Source: CBDCIS01 sp965217565 (GTDB lineage Bacteria; Chloroflexota; Dehalococcoidia; Lucifugimonadales; CATOSD01). From it: a DNA stretch of 64,000 bases. The position numbers and the translations under genes are program-made. Below, piece by piece: positions 15,277 to 23,687 of the stretch. The DNA is taken from contig CBDCIS010000005.1 in NCBI GenBank assembly GCA_965217565.1, positions 1 through 64,000 on the forward strand. The letters run 5' to 3'. Every line of letters starts with the position of its first letter. Position 1 is the stretch's first letter. The notes under the pieces are model-generated. The model saw only the letters and a program-made list of their open reading frames with translations. It ran no database searches and was not told where the DNA came from.

Positions 15277-16047
15277 GTGACCGCCGTTACATCACAGGAG
15301 CCGGGTATCCTGGTCAAGGACGTGTCGGTAGAATTCGAGGGATTCAAGGCGCTGTCCGGCGTTGACTTCGAGGTTGGGCCGGGCACGCTCATGGGAGTGC
15401 TGGGTCCGAACGGCGCGGGCAAGAGCACTCTGTTCGGAGCGGTCGCGGGCACAGTGCCCATCAGCCGGGGAAGTGTGACACTCAAGGGCATTGGGGCGAG
15501 AAAGGGCGCGCTCGCCTACGTTCCCCAGCGCGACAGCGTCAACTGGCGCTTCCCCGCGACCGCGCTGGACGTCGTTTTGATGGGCCGCTGCTTCCACGCC
15601 GGGTTGATCCACCGGCTCCGGAAGCGTGACAAGGCGATTGCCCGGGAGTGCCTGGAGCGCGTGGGGTTGTGGGAGCAGCGCGAATTCCTTGTTACTGAGA
15701 TGTCCGGCGGTCAACGCCAGCGCGTCTTCGTAGCTCGCGCTCTGGCGCAGGAGGCCGTTATCCTGCTGCTGGACGAGGCGTTCAGCGGCGTTGACGTGGG
15801 CGCGCAGGAGGGTTTAGTGAGGGTGCTGCAGTCGCTGCGCGACGAGGGCAGGATAGTTCTGCTCGCTACGCACGACCTGACGAACCTGGCTCGCCGTTTC
15901 GACCAGGTGCTTTGCATCAACCGCCACGTGTGCGCCTATGGCCCGCCGGACGCGGCGTTCACTCCGGAGGTGCTGGAAGAGTTGTACGGCTCGCACGGCG
16001 TGGACTTCGCGCGCGATGGGGTCGGCAACGGGCAGGGCGCGCAGTGA
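15277..16047 (+). CDS. znuC: Zinc ABC transporter ATP-binding protein
   Basis: A 256-residue ABC ATPase that powers the ZnuB permease. Walker A GPNGAGKST, Q-loop PQRDSVNWRFP (the form typical of Zn/Mn transporters), signature MSGGQRQRV, Walker B ILLLDEAF and switch His in ATHD are all present. It starts with GTG at 15277 after GGGAGGTG. Its stop overlaps the start of znuB by 4 bp (GTGA), so the two are translationally coupled. Confidence 0.93.
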   Translation: MTAVTSQEPGILVKDVSVEFEGFKALSGVDFEVGPGTLMGVLGPNGAGKSTLFGAVAGTVPISRGSVTLKGIGARKGALAYVPQRDSVNWRFPATALDVVLMGRCFHAGLIHRLRKRDKAIARECLERVGLWEQREFLVTEMSGGQRQRVFVARALAQEAVILLLDEAFSGVDVGAQEGLVRVLQSLRDEGRIVLLATHDLTNLARRFDQVLCINRHVCAYGPPDAAFTPEVLEELYGSHGVDFARDGVGNGQGAQ

Positions 16048-16856
16048 TAGACTACATAGTCGAGCCGTTCAAGTACGGCTTCATGGCGCGCGCGCTCATC
16101 GTGTCCGTGCTCGTTGGCGTCATGTGCCCTGTGCTGGGAGCGTACGTCGTCACGCGCGGGCGCGCCTTCATGGGGGACGCCCTCGCTCACTCGGTTCTGC
16201 CGGCGATGGCGGTTGCGCTCCTGCTCGGAATCAGCCCCTTCTTTGCCGCGGTTCCCGCAGGAATCGCGATAGCCCTGCTGATGGGACTCGTCAGCCGGCG
16301 CACCGGGGTTAGCGAGGACACCTCTATTGGAATCATCTTCGCCGGCATGTTCGCGCTCGGCCTCGTGATGCTTTCGACCGCGAGCGTCGGAGTAAACATC
16401 GAAGACCTGCTCCTCGGGCAAGTGCTCGGCGTGTCGCTCACCGACGTGTTCGTCTCGTCGGGGCTTGCCGCGCTGGTGATAGCCGGGCTGTACGCGTTTC
16501 ACGGCCAGCTCGTTTATACCACATTCGACCCGGTGGGCGCGGCCGTCGTGGGTATCAGGACGGGCCTGATCGAGTCCGTGCTGCTAGGGTTGCTCGCGCT
16601 CGTCATAGTCATAGGCATCCAGGCCGCCGGGATCGTGCTTGTGATGGCGATGCTCATCACGCCCGCGGCGACGGCGTACCTGCTGGCGAGGCGTTTCGTG
16701 GGCGTCATGGTCGTAGGGGCGTTGATCGGCGCAGGCTCGGCGGTGGCCGGCCTCTACCTGTCGTTCCACGCGGACCTACCCTCCGGCCCCGCCATGGCGT
16801 TGGTGGCGACCGGTGTATTCGCGCTGGCGGCGGCGTGGAAGCGGCGCGCGGTGTGA
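16044..16856 (+). CDS. znuB: Zinc ABC transporter permease
   Basis: A 270-residue membrane protein of the ABC-3 family with about eight hydrophobic segments. Motifs include GAYVVTRGRAFMGDALAHSVLPAMAVA near the N-terminus and the late ITPAATAYLLARRF. The start is GTG at 16044, overlapping the znuC stop; a longer open frame from 15912 runs antisense to no feature but through znuC in another frame and is not credible. It completes the import system with znuA and znuC. Confidence 0.92.
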   Translation: MIDYIVEPFKYGFMARALIVSVLVGVMCPVLGAYVVTRGRAFMGDALAHSVLPAMAVALLLGISPFFAAVPAGIAIALLMGLVSRRTGVSEDTSIGIIFAGMFALGLVMLSTASVGVNIEDLLLGQVLGVSLTDVFVSSGLAALVIAGLYAFHGQLVYTTFDPVGAAVVGIRTGLIESVLLGLLALVIVIGIQAAGIVLVMAMLITPAATAYLLARRFVGVMVVGALIGAGSAVAGLYLSFHADLPSGPAMALVATGVFALAAAWKRRAV

Positions 16857-16869
16857 GTCCGATTGCCGT

Positions 16870-17772
16870 TCAGGCCGGTTCCAGAGCTGCCAGAAACGCC
16901 GCGAGGTCTTGGGGCAGTTCCGACGCGAATTCCACGTGCTCGTTGGTCGAGGGATGTCGGAAGGCCAGCTTGCTGGCGTGCAGGAAGTGGCGGCTGAGCG
17001 ATTCGTGCCGTCTCCCATAGACGGCGTCGCCCGCCAGCGGATGCCCCAGTGACGCGAAGTGGACGCGAATCTGGTGCGTTCGCCCGGTGACCAGCCTTAC
17101 CTCAACGAGTGTGTAGCCCGAGTAATGTTTCAGCGCTTTGTACCGAGTGGTGGAATGCCTGCCGTTGGCGACGATTGCCATCCGCTGTCGATTGGCCGGG
17201 TCCCGGCCTATGGCCGCCTCTATCACGGCCTCCGGCGGGCGCAGCTTTCCGTGCGTCAGGGCAACGTAGAGCTTCGTGAATGCGCGCTCCTCCAACTGAG
17301 CCGTCAGGCTTGCGTGGGCGTTCTCGTTCTTGGCGACAACCAGCAGTCCGGAGGTGTCCTTGTCCAGCCTGTGAACAATGCCCGGCCTGACGGTTCCGCC
17401 GATGCCGGGCAGGTCGGGGCAGAGGGCGAGCATCGCGTTGACCAGCGTCGAGTCGGGATGCCCCGGCGCGGGATGAACGATGAGCCCTGCCGGCTTATCG
17501 ATTATCAAGAGGTCGCTATCCTGATAAACGACGTCCAAGGGTATGGGCTGCGGCTCCATGTGACTCCGAGCCGGTTCCGGGAGAGTGAGGTCGATTCGTT
17601 GCCCCTCCCGGAGCCGGGAGGATGGCTTCGCGGCGACTCCCTCCAACATGACATAGCCGTCCGTTATGAGTCGCCGCAGCCTGGAACGGGATAAATCGGG
17701 GCACTGTTCGCTCAGGAAAACGTCCAGGCGTTCACCGCCGGCTCCGGCGGTAAAGGCGCGCGCGCCGCTCAA
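16870..17772 (-). CDS. rluD: RluA-family 23S rRNA pseudouridine synthase, RluD-like
   Basis: A 300-residue enzyme with an N-terminal S4 domain (ERLDVFLSEQCPDLSRSRLRRLI) and the catalytic motif GIVHRLDKDTSGLLVVAK, where the Asp forms the reaction centre; VTGRTHQIRVHFASLGHPLAGD is also diagnostic. RluD-type enzymes modify helix 69 of 23S rRNA; the exact target here is assumed. I place the start at TTG 17772, which overlaps the lspA stop as TTGA; a reading extended to 17904 would overlap lspA by over 130 bp. The lspA-rluD order is common in bacteria. Confidence 0.9.
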   Translation of the reverse strand: MSGARAFTAGAGGERLDVFLSEQCPDLSRSRLRRLITDGYVMLEGVAAKPSSRLREGQRIDLTLPEPARSHMEPQPIPLDVVYQDSDLLIIDKPAGLIVHPAPGHPDSTLVNAMLALCPDLPGIGGTVRPGIVHRLDKDTSGLLVVAKNENAHASLTAQLEERAFTKLYVALTHGKLRPPEAVIEAAIGRDPANRQRMAIVANGRHSTTRYKALKHYSGYTLVEVRLVTGRTHQIRVHFASLGHPLAGDAVYGRRHESLSRHFLHASKLAFRHPSTNEHVEFASELPQDLAAFLAALEPA

Positions 17773-18332
17773 GGCTCGTCGCTCGGCTGCTCCGGGTCGC
17801 CGTCGTCCGGCTGGCGCTTCCCCCATTCGGACAGCACCAGGATTGATACAAGCACAGTCATACCCACGACGATGGAGGAGTCGGCCAGATTGAAGATGGG
17901 CCAAACACCGACGTCGATGAAGTCAACCACCGCGCCGGTCCTGAGCCTGTCCGTGAGGTTGCCCAGCGCGCCGCCCAACTGCAACCCGATGGCGAGCCGC
18001 AGAAGCGGCCTTGGAAGCGCGTGCGCCCGGTAGAAATAGACCAGGAACCCGATGGCGACAATCGACGCCACGACGAGCACGAAGGTTTGGTTGGGAAACA
18101 GCCCGAACGCCGTGCCGGTGTTCGTGCCATGGGTCAGGCGCACCAGGCCGGTTGCGGGCCAGGATTCGCCCAGCTCGAGATTCGCGCGGACAAGCTGCTT
18201 GGTAAGCTGGTCCAGCGCCAGCACCAACGGCACGGCGAGAAGCGGCAGATGGGTCGTCCACCGGGTATATCTCCGTGTCGAAGCAGTCTCAGCCGCTCCC
18301 TCTGTTGTCTGTGATTCTGGGTTTGAAATCAT
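17769..18332 (-). CDS. lspA: Signal peptidase II (prolipoprotein peptidase)
   Basis: A 187-residue integral membrane aspartyl protease that cleaves lipoprotein signal peptides such as that of ZnuA. LDQLTKQLVR, TGTAFGLFPN, GGALGNLTDRLRTGAVVDFID and FNLADSSIV are conserved, with the catalytic Asp residues in the last two motifs. Four hydrophobic segments are visible. The C-terminal tail (GKRQPDDGDPEQPSDEP) is longer and more acidic than usual. ATG at 18332 is chosen; a GTG 45 bp earlier is possible. It is cotranscribed with rluD. Confidence 0.93.
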   Translation of the reverse strand: MISNPESQTTEGAAETASTRRYTRWTTHLPLLAVPLVLALDQLTKQLVRANLELGESWPATGLVRLTHGTNTGTAFGLFPNQTFVLVVASIVAIGFLVYFYRAHALPRPLLRLAIGLQLGGALGNLTDRLRTGAVVDFIDVGVWPIFNLADSSIVVGMTVLVSILVLSEWGKRQPDDGDPEQPSDEP

Positions 18333-18399
18333 GCCGCCGAGCCCGGTTGGATTGAAGTCCCGCACTAAGGATAGCACACGATGCCAAGCCGCGACACGG

Positions 18400-19866
18400 C
18401 TACAACATGCCCGTGCGAAGCCATCGCCCTCTGGAGTAATAGAAGAAGAAGAGAGCGAGCCGCGCGGTCATGCCGATGACGATTGCCCAGGGCACGCCGT
18501 ACTGCCCGAGGGGCGTGAGCAGGGAGAGCGCGAAGGCCAGCGGAATCTCCAGAGCCCACATGGTGGACAGGGTTATGACCATCGGGGCCATGGTTTCACC
18601 AGTGCCGTTCAGCGCCTGCGTGAACACCTGGACCGCGCTCATCGACAGGTAGCCCAGAGCAACGATGCTTATCCAGGTAGCCGCCTGAGACACGAAATCG
18701 GGGTCTCTGTTGAAGAACCTGGCGACCACCTCCGGGAACAGCAGAAAGCCTCCGACGATGACGAGCGCGCCCCCGGCAACGTAGATGAGGGCCCAGTTGA
18801 TGGAGCTCCTAGCGCGGTCAGGCAGGCCCGCCCCGAGATTCTGTCCCGCGAGCGCGCCGGCGGCCCTGCCCAGGCCGCGACCGCCCTGGTTAACCACGTT
18901 CTCCGTGCGCCGGGTGAGCGCGAACGCCGCGAGCGCGCCATCGCCGAATGAGGCCACGATTCCCACCACGATAAGCTGGCCGAATCCCCTCTGCATGGTG
19001 GTGACCGAGGCGGGCGCGCCTATCCTCACGAGACGCCATATCAGCGGCAGGTCAACGCTGTATTTTCTGACATCGAGGGACAGCCTCGACGTTCCCTTGA
19101 TGAGTGCGAAGTAGTTGATCGCGCCGCCCAGACTTACGGCTACCAGGTTGGCTACCGCCGCGCCCGTCAGTCCCATGCGCGGGAACCACCACACGCCGAA
19201 TATGAGCAGCGGGCTAAGCGCCAGGTGAGCGACCCTTGTGACGGCCGCGGCCTTGAGGGGAGTCATGCTGTCGCCCGACGCCTGGAGCGCGCTGGCGCTG
19301 AGCCGCTGGTAGCCCATGACGGCCATCACGACAAACTGCACGCGCATGTAGCCCGCGGCCTGGTCCACCACCGCGTCGCTCAACCCCAGCACTTCCAGCA
19401 GGGGCTCGGTGAAGAGCAGCCCCACGAGCACGGACACCACCGCGAAGATGGTGGCAAGCGTAAGCGACTGCATGAAGACGTGGTTGGCGTAGGGAATGTC
19501 CCGCGAACCTACGGCCCGCGCGATCATCGACCTCATGCCGGTGTCGAGGCCCATCCTGGAGGTCATCACCAGCATGATGTAGGTCTGGGCGACGCCGAGG
19601 CCCGCGATGGCCTGGAATCCCAGCCGGCCAGCCCAGATGAGGTCGGCGAGCTGGTCCACGACGCCGAGCTTCCCCTCGACTATCTGCGGCCAACTGAGGA
19701 ACCATAGGTTCTTGGGGATGCTGCCCTTGGTGAGATCGCGGGTGGCATACGTGGAACGCCGCCGCCCGCGCGCAGTCGGGCGTGGTGTGGGTTCCTGTTC
19801 ACCTACGGGCTTCTGCCCGGCAGAAGGCAAGCCTTGTCGCAAGCCTGGAGCGTCATCATCGGCCAT
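18400..19866 (-). CDS. MATE-family efflux transporter
   Basis: A 488-residue protein with about twelve membrane segments in two related halves, typical of multidrug and toxic compound extrusion antiporters. Conserved elements include the early WPQIVEGKLGVVDQLADLIWAGRLG and late ALNGTGETMAPMV. The 40-residue N-terminal extension is hydrophilic and basic (PRPTARGRRRSTYATRD). GGAGG precedes the ATG at 19866. Substrate and coupling ion are unknown. It stands alone, upstream of lspA on the same strand. Confidence 0.88.
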   Translation of the reverse strand: MADDDAPGLRQGLPSAGQKPVGEQEPTPRPTARGRRRSTYATRDLTKGSIPKNLWFLSWPQIVEGKLGVVDQLADLIWAGRLGFQAIAGLGVAQTYIMLVMTSRMGLDTGMRSMIARAVGSRDIPYANHVFMQSLTLATIFAVVSVLVGLLFTEPLLEVLGLSDAVVDQAAGYMRVQFVVMAVMGYQRLSASALQASGDSMTPLKAAAVTRVAHLALSPLLIFGVWWFPRMGLTGAAVANLVAVSLGGAINYFALIKGTSRLSLDVRKYSVDLPLIWRLVRIGAPASVTTMQRGFGQLIVVGIVASFGDGALAAFALTRRTENVVNQGGRGLGRAAGALAGQNLGAGLPDRARSSINWALIYVAGGALVIVGGFLLFPEVVARFFNRDPDFVSQAATWISIVALGYLSMSAVQVFTQALNGTGETMAPMVITLSTMWALEIPLAFALSLLTPLGQYGVPWAIVIGMTARLALFFFYYSRGRWLRTGML

Positions 19867-19989
19867 CCGCTAGGTCCTCCGGGGCCGCGAGGGAAGCCCA
19901 GCGGCCTGGCGCAAGCATACGTCAAAGGCGGGATGGGCGTCAAATTGAGGGCTGCCGGCGCTGGCATCGGGGCGCCACGACTGAGGCGC

Positions 19990-20018
19990 TTGCGTTTGCC
20001 GTAACACTCATGTATAAT
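19990..20018 (+). promoter_or_regulatory. Sigma-70-type promoter for the RHH-like gene
   Basis: TTGCGT (19990-19995), a 17-bp spacer and a perfect TATAAT (20013-20018). The gene starts at 20060. A palindrome (20024-20038) covers the expected transcription start. Confidence 0.7.
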
Positions 20019-20023
20019 TACAC

Positions 20024-20038
20024 GTAATGCAGTATTAC
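20024..20038. promoter_or_regulatory. Palindrome at the transcription start, possible operator
   Basis: GTAAT-N5-ATTAC, placed 5 bp after the -10 box, where a bound repressor would block transcription. Autoregulation by the RHH-like product is a reasonable guess. Confidence 0.4.
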
Positions 20039-20059
20039 TGAAAGTGGGGTGTGAACGGA

Positions 20060-20530
20060 ATGACTGAAGAACCCAAAGGCAACACGACGGAGGAACCCTG
20101 GCGCAATTCGACGGAGGACCTGAAGGATAAGGGCAGGAGGCTGCTCGAGGACGTGGAGGACGTGGTCGGAGAGGTCAACAAGGTTGTCCGAAAAGCCGTA
20201 ATCCGCGGCTCCGACGCGGTGGAGTTTGTAGGGGAGAATGTGAGGGACACGCTCAAAGACACGTTTCAAGGTGTGCGCTCGGCCAGAAACAGCGTGGTCA
20301 TGGTGAGGGTTGACGAGGAGAGCTTGGCACGGCTGGACGAGCTGGTCGAGGTTGGCCTGTCCAGCAGCCGCTCCGAGGCGGCGGCGTATCTCATAGGCGA
20401 GGGCGTGAAGGCGAAGCGCGAGACCTTCGACAAGATCGAGCAGAAGGTCGAGGACATCCGAAGGGCCAAGCAAGAGCTCCGGGACTTGCTGCGAGAGGAC
20501 GCTCCGGCGGATAAGGGCGCCGACGGGTAG
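20060..20530 (+). CDS. Ribbon-helix-helix-like protein with coiled-coil flanks
   Basis: A 156-residue acidic protein in three parts: a helical N-terminus (DKGRRLLEDVEDVVGEV and similar), a central VVMVRVDEESLARLDELVEVG followed by SSRSEAAAYLIGEGVKA, which has the strand-helix-helix pattern of RHH DNA-binding domains, and a C-terminal charged helix (FDKIEQKVEDIRRAKQELRD). ATG at 20060 follows GGGGTG. It has its own promoter and a palindrome at the start site. The truncated methylase gene on the opposite strand converges on it. Its target is unknown. Confidence 0.7.
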   Translation: MTEEPKGNTTEEPWRNSTEDLKDKGRRLLEDVEDVVGEVNKVVRKAVIRGSDAVEFVGENVRDTLKDTFQGVRSARNSVVMVRVDEESLARLDELVEVGLSSSRSEAAAYLIGEGVKAKRETFDKIEQKVEDIRRAKQELRDLLREDAPADKGADG

Positions 20531-20568
20531 GGGTGAGGGAGGTGGTGGGGCGCAAACTACATGGGGCT

Positions 20569-21517
20569 TCGGCGCCGCCAACAGCGTCGATGCGGGGATG
20601 CTGGTGTAGAAGGCGGCAAGCAGCTTTCTTTCCGAAATTAGCCGGTTAAAGATTCTGCCGGCCAGGTCATGGCGTCCCACCGCGCCCATTCCGAGCAGAG
20701 CGGCGGCAGTCTCGGCGCACTCCGCCAACACGTCCGCCGCCTCGACGTCGGACAGTTCCTCGACCACGTTCTTTGCCATGCTGAATATAGGATAGTAGTC
20801 GATGGCTAGAATCTCTTCCCACATCCAGAGAAGGGTGAGGCGCGAGAATTGGCCCTTTCTGCGGGCCGCGCTCACGGGCCGGTATGCCTCTTCGCCGCCG
20901 GCCAGCCGCTCCTGGAACACCATGGCGTTGATGATGACGAGGGCGGCCATGTTCGCGGATTCATCGCCCGGGTCCGCGCCAAACACCCTCGAGACGCGGG
21001 CCAACGTGCCGGGCGATGAGTAGAGGCGAGAGCCGGCCTTCCTGGCACCGGCGTCCAGCAGATCGACCGCCTCATCCAGGTTGCCCGCCGGTGGCGTAGC
21101 CAGGGTGACGGCGTGACCGAGCTCGACCGGAGAGCCGCTGAGCCATGGGCCTGAGGAGGCGTCGATGCGCCACTCCCGCCACTCCAGGGTTGCCGCAGCC
21201 TTGCGTTCGTCCAGCCGCGACTGCGCGGTGGAGCGGAGTTGGCCGGGGACCGTGACGGCGAAGACGTTCTGAACCTTCCGCCCATCAATCTCCATGCCGA
21301 GCCGCGCCAGCGCGTCCGCTTCGACGGTGGGGGCAGGCTCGATTTCGATCTCCAGGACGACAGGTCCGCCGGGGAGGCGCACGACGATGTCAGGCCGCCG
21401 CCCGTGGTGCAGCGTTTCGGCCACCGCCGAGAGGCCTACGCTTTCCCTGAGCAGCCGGGCGAGGGCGTCGTTGATGATACTTTCGTGACTACGGTCTCTG
21501 CTTTGCAAGCCTGTCAT
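20569..21517 (-). pseudogene. Truncated N-6 DNA methylase / restriction-type gene, 5' part only
   Basis: The first about 315 residues read like the N-terminal part of an Eco57I- or type I-like N-6 adenine methylase with a nuclease-like region (RRPDIVVRLPGGPVVLEIEIE, a PD...ExE pattern) and the segment AGRIFNRLISERKLLAAFYTSIPASTLLAA, which normally leads into the methylase SAM-binding domain. At about 20570 this stops; the open frame continues to 20018 only as the antisense of the RHH-like gene (PKPHVVCAPPPPSP and on). The methylase core is missing, so the gene is probably a remnant. Confidence 0.65.
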
Positions 21518-21666
21518 GTTCCCTATCCTGAAGGGGAGCGAGAGTTACAGGGCATCCCTATTGTACCACCTGGGAACGACGATAAGGAACAGGTGTTCCG
21601 CGTGGAGGCGACCGGCGCATGTAATCTTGTCAGGACCGGGATGTTGTTGATTTAGGTGTTGTGGCG

Positions 21667-22809
21667 TTAGAGCAGCTCTTGCAGTAGTGCGCGCGCGTCG
21701 TCGCGCTCCAGCGAGCGAGGGAGGACGGGTGTCCTTTCCCAGCGGATGTGGTCGAGGAGGGTGTCCATGTCGCCGGGGGCGATGCCTAGTCCGCGCAGCC
21801 GGGTCTGGAGGCCGCACCTCGTCATTATCCGGTCGATGCGCGCCGCGGCCCCTGCCAGGTCTTCTACGCCGAGGGCTTGCCACAGGGCGGGCAGCTTGTG
21901 GGGAATTGCGGGCGCGTTCCACTTGAGGAAGGTGGAGAGGGTGATGCCGACGGCCTGGCCGTGCTCCGCTCCCCAGAAGAGGGTGAGTGGGCTGCCGACG
22001 GCGTGGCATACGTTGGGATGGCTGTTGCTGTAGGCGATGCCGGACATGGTGGCGGCCAACGCGCACGATGAGCGCGACTCGAGGTCGCCCTGGATGCAGG
22101 AGCGTTCCAGGTTGGTGGCGTACTCGCGTATCACCTGGAGGTCTATGGCGTCGGCTATCGGCTCCGACTCCAGCGACCAGTAGGACTCGAACGCGCTGGT
22201 GAAGGCGTCCATGCCGGAAGCGGCGGCCAGGGACTTCGACATGCTCATGGCAAGCTGCGGGTCCACGATGGCAACGGTGGGAAACATGAGCGGGCTGCCC
22301 AGGCCCATCGAGCGTTTGGCGTCCATGTCCCACAACGCCGCGCCGGAGGTGACCTCGCTGCTGCTGCCGGACGTGGTGGGAACCGCAATGAAGGGCAGCC
22401 CTCGACGCTGAAGGCTCTTCTCTCGCAGGGCGTACTGCCGGGAGTTCCCCTCGTGGAGCGTCAGGATGGCGACTACCTTGGCGAGGTCCATCGCGCTGCC
22501 GCCGCCGATGGCGACGACGACGTCGGCGGACGCGGCGCGGCACTCGCGTAGCGCGTCATCGACCGCGTCGGGCGATGGGAAGGGCGGCGCCTTGTCGTAG
22601 AGGACGACCCTCGACAAGCCTATGTCGTTCATCACGCGCTGGAGAATCCCTCTTGCCCTGAGACTGTGGCGGCCCGTCACGAGGAACACGCGGGCTTCGC
22701 TGCCCGCCGTCTCGTCTATGACGGCGTTGAGCTCCGACAGGGTCCCAGCTCCAAAGATGACCCTGGTGGGATTGAGCCAAGTGAACGAGAGTCCAGCCTG
22801 TTCCAGCAT
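21667..22809 (-). CDS. Iron-containing alcohol dehydrogenase-like protein, one metal ligand altered
   Basis: A 380-residue group III alcohol dehydrogenase. The NAD(P)-binding GGGSAMDLAK, the TSGSSSEVTSGA region and the metal-site motifs VDPQL, CHAVGSPLTLFWGAEHGQAVGI are present. The first metal His in the usual DALTHAIE motif is Ser here (MDAFTSAFE), while the two later His are kept, so metal binding may differ. The family reduces aldehydes or ketones, including phosphonoacetaldehyde and maleylacetate; the substrate is unknown. ATG at 22809 follows GAGGAGG. Confidence 0.85.
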   Translation of the reverse strand: MLEQAGLSFTWLNPTRVIFGAGTLSELNAVIDETAGSEARVFLVTGRHSLRARGILQRVMNDIGLSRVVLYDKAPPFPSPDAVDDALRECRAASADVVVAIGGGSAMDLAKVVAILTLHEGNSRQYALREKSLQRRGLPFIAVPTTSGSSSEVTSGAALWDMDAKRSMGLGSPLMFPTVAIVDPQLAMSMSKSLAAASGMDAFTSAFESYWSLESEPIADAIDLQVIREYATNLERSCIQGDLESRSSCALAATMSGIAYSNSHPNVCHAVGSPLTLFWGAEHGQAVGITLSTFLKWNAPAIPHKLPALWQALGVEDLAGAAARIDRIMTRCGLQTRLRGLGIAPGDMDTLLDHIRWERTPVLPRSLERDDARALLQELL

Positions 22810-22895
22810 TGCGGCGCCTCCTCGATTGTCTAGTTGTGTGGGACACATTGTAGCACTCGGCGCGCCGGAGTGCCTCCATGAAGGAATGGAGGGAA

Positions 22896-22970
22896 CCTGT
22901 ATCAGTTTAGCAGGCGCCCTGGGTATGATGAAGGACGTGGGCAGGCACAAAACCTGCCCCTACCGGCTGA
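22896..22970. repeat. Dispersed CCTGTATCA repeat, partial copy A
   Basis: Begins CCTGTATCA and contains GGCGCCCTGGGTATGATG and GGCTGACCGGGC. It shares its left end and core with the 128-bp element at 30388-30515 but lacks the right inverted end. It lies in the gap between the Fe-ADH gene and the HExxH protein. Confidence 0.6.
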
Positions 22971-22980
22971 CCGGGCGGCC

Positions 22981-23685
22981 TCAAAACCTCTCGCCTCTTA
23001 GGGGGTCTATGACCAGCACCCGGTCATCGACCTTCAGGCCCAGCGTGTCTCTGACGGCTATCATGGCCTGGAGGGCCTGCTCGCGTGTGCTCCAGCCGAC
23101 GTCCAGCATGATGGCGACCAGCTCGCGGCCCAGCTCGCACACCGCCGGGCTGCTCGCCTCGTAGTTCGCCTCCAGCGGCCGCCACTGCTCGCGGGACAGT
23201 TCGAGTCGAAGTTCGCAGAAGCGGATGGCCCAGGTGTAGAACCAGGGCGTGCCGCTGGCAGGCGCGGGGCTGTTCGCCACGCCGTTCATCGCGCCGTTCA
23301 GCATCCGCCTTTGGATGACATCCTTCTTGAACCCCAGCGGCATAATCAGCGCGTCGAGCGCGGGGTGCAGAACCATCTCCTCTATGTCGCCGCCTATCCG
23401 TGCCTCCGCGGAGGCCGCGGGGTAGCCCGCGCCGCGCGCTGTGTGCGGGAAGTCGCGCTGCCGAAGCAGGACGTGGGTGAGTTCGTGGGCGACGTGGTAG
23501 GCGAGGTCGTCGTCGGGGAGAGCTGCCCACCCGGGTGGCGCCGGCGCGGTGAGGTCCGCGCCGAGCGCGCCGAAAACGGCGCTGTTTCCCTCTTCGATTA
23601 GCTCCAGGGTTACGGGGATTTCCGGCCCGAACTGCGCCCAGAAGGTGTCGAAGGGTGGGACCAGTTCTCGTTCAAGTACCCTCAT
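22981..23685 (-). CDS. HExxH-motif protein of unknown family, putative metallopeptidase
   Basis: A 234-residue soluble protein. DLAYHVAHELTHVLLRQRDF contains HELTH, the zinc-binding signature of many metallopeptidases; a third ligand cannot be assigned. The later part is helical (REQALQAMIAVRDTLGL). ATG at 23685 lies 2 bp after the stop of the MFS gene, so the two form an operon. No known family is recognised and proteolytic activity is unproven. Confidence 0.65.
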   Translation of the reverse strand: MRVLERELVPPFDTFWAQFGPEIPVTLELIEEGNSAVFGALGADLTAPAPPGWAALPDDDLAYHVAHELTHVLLRQRDFPHTARGAGYPAASAEARIGGDIEEMVLHPALDALIMPLGFKKDVIQRRMLNGAMNGVANSPAPASGTPWFYTWAIRFCELRLELSREQWRPLEANYEASSPAVCELGRELVAIMLDVGWSTREQALQAMIAVRDTLGLKVDDRVLVIDPLRGERF

Positions 23686-23687
23686 AG

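Noticed and set aside
20018..20568. C-terminal part of the 499-codon methylase frame
   Set aside because: This part is only the antisense of the RHH-like gene and carries no methylase motif.
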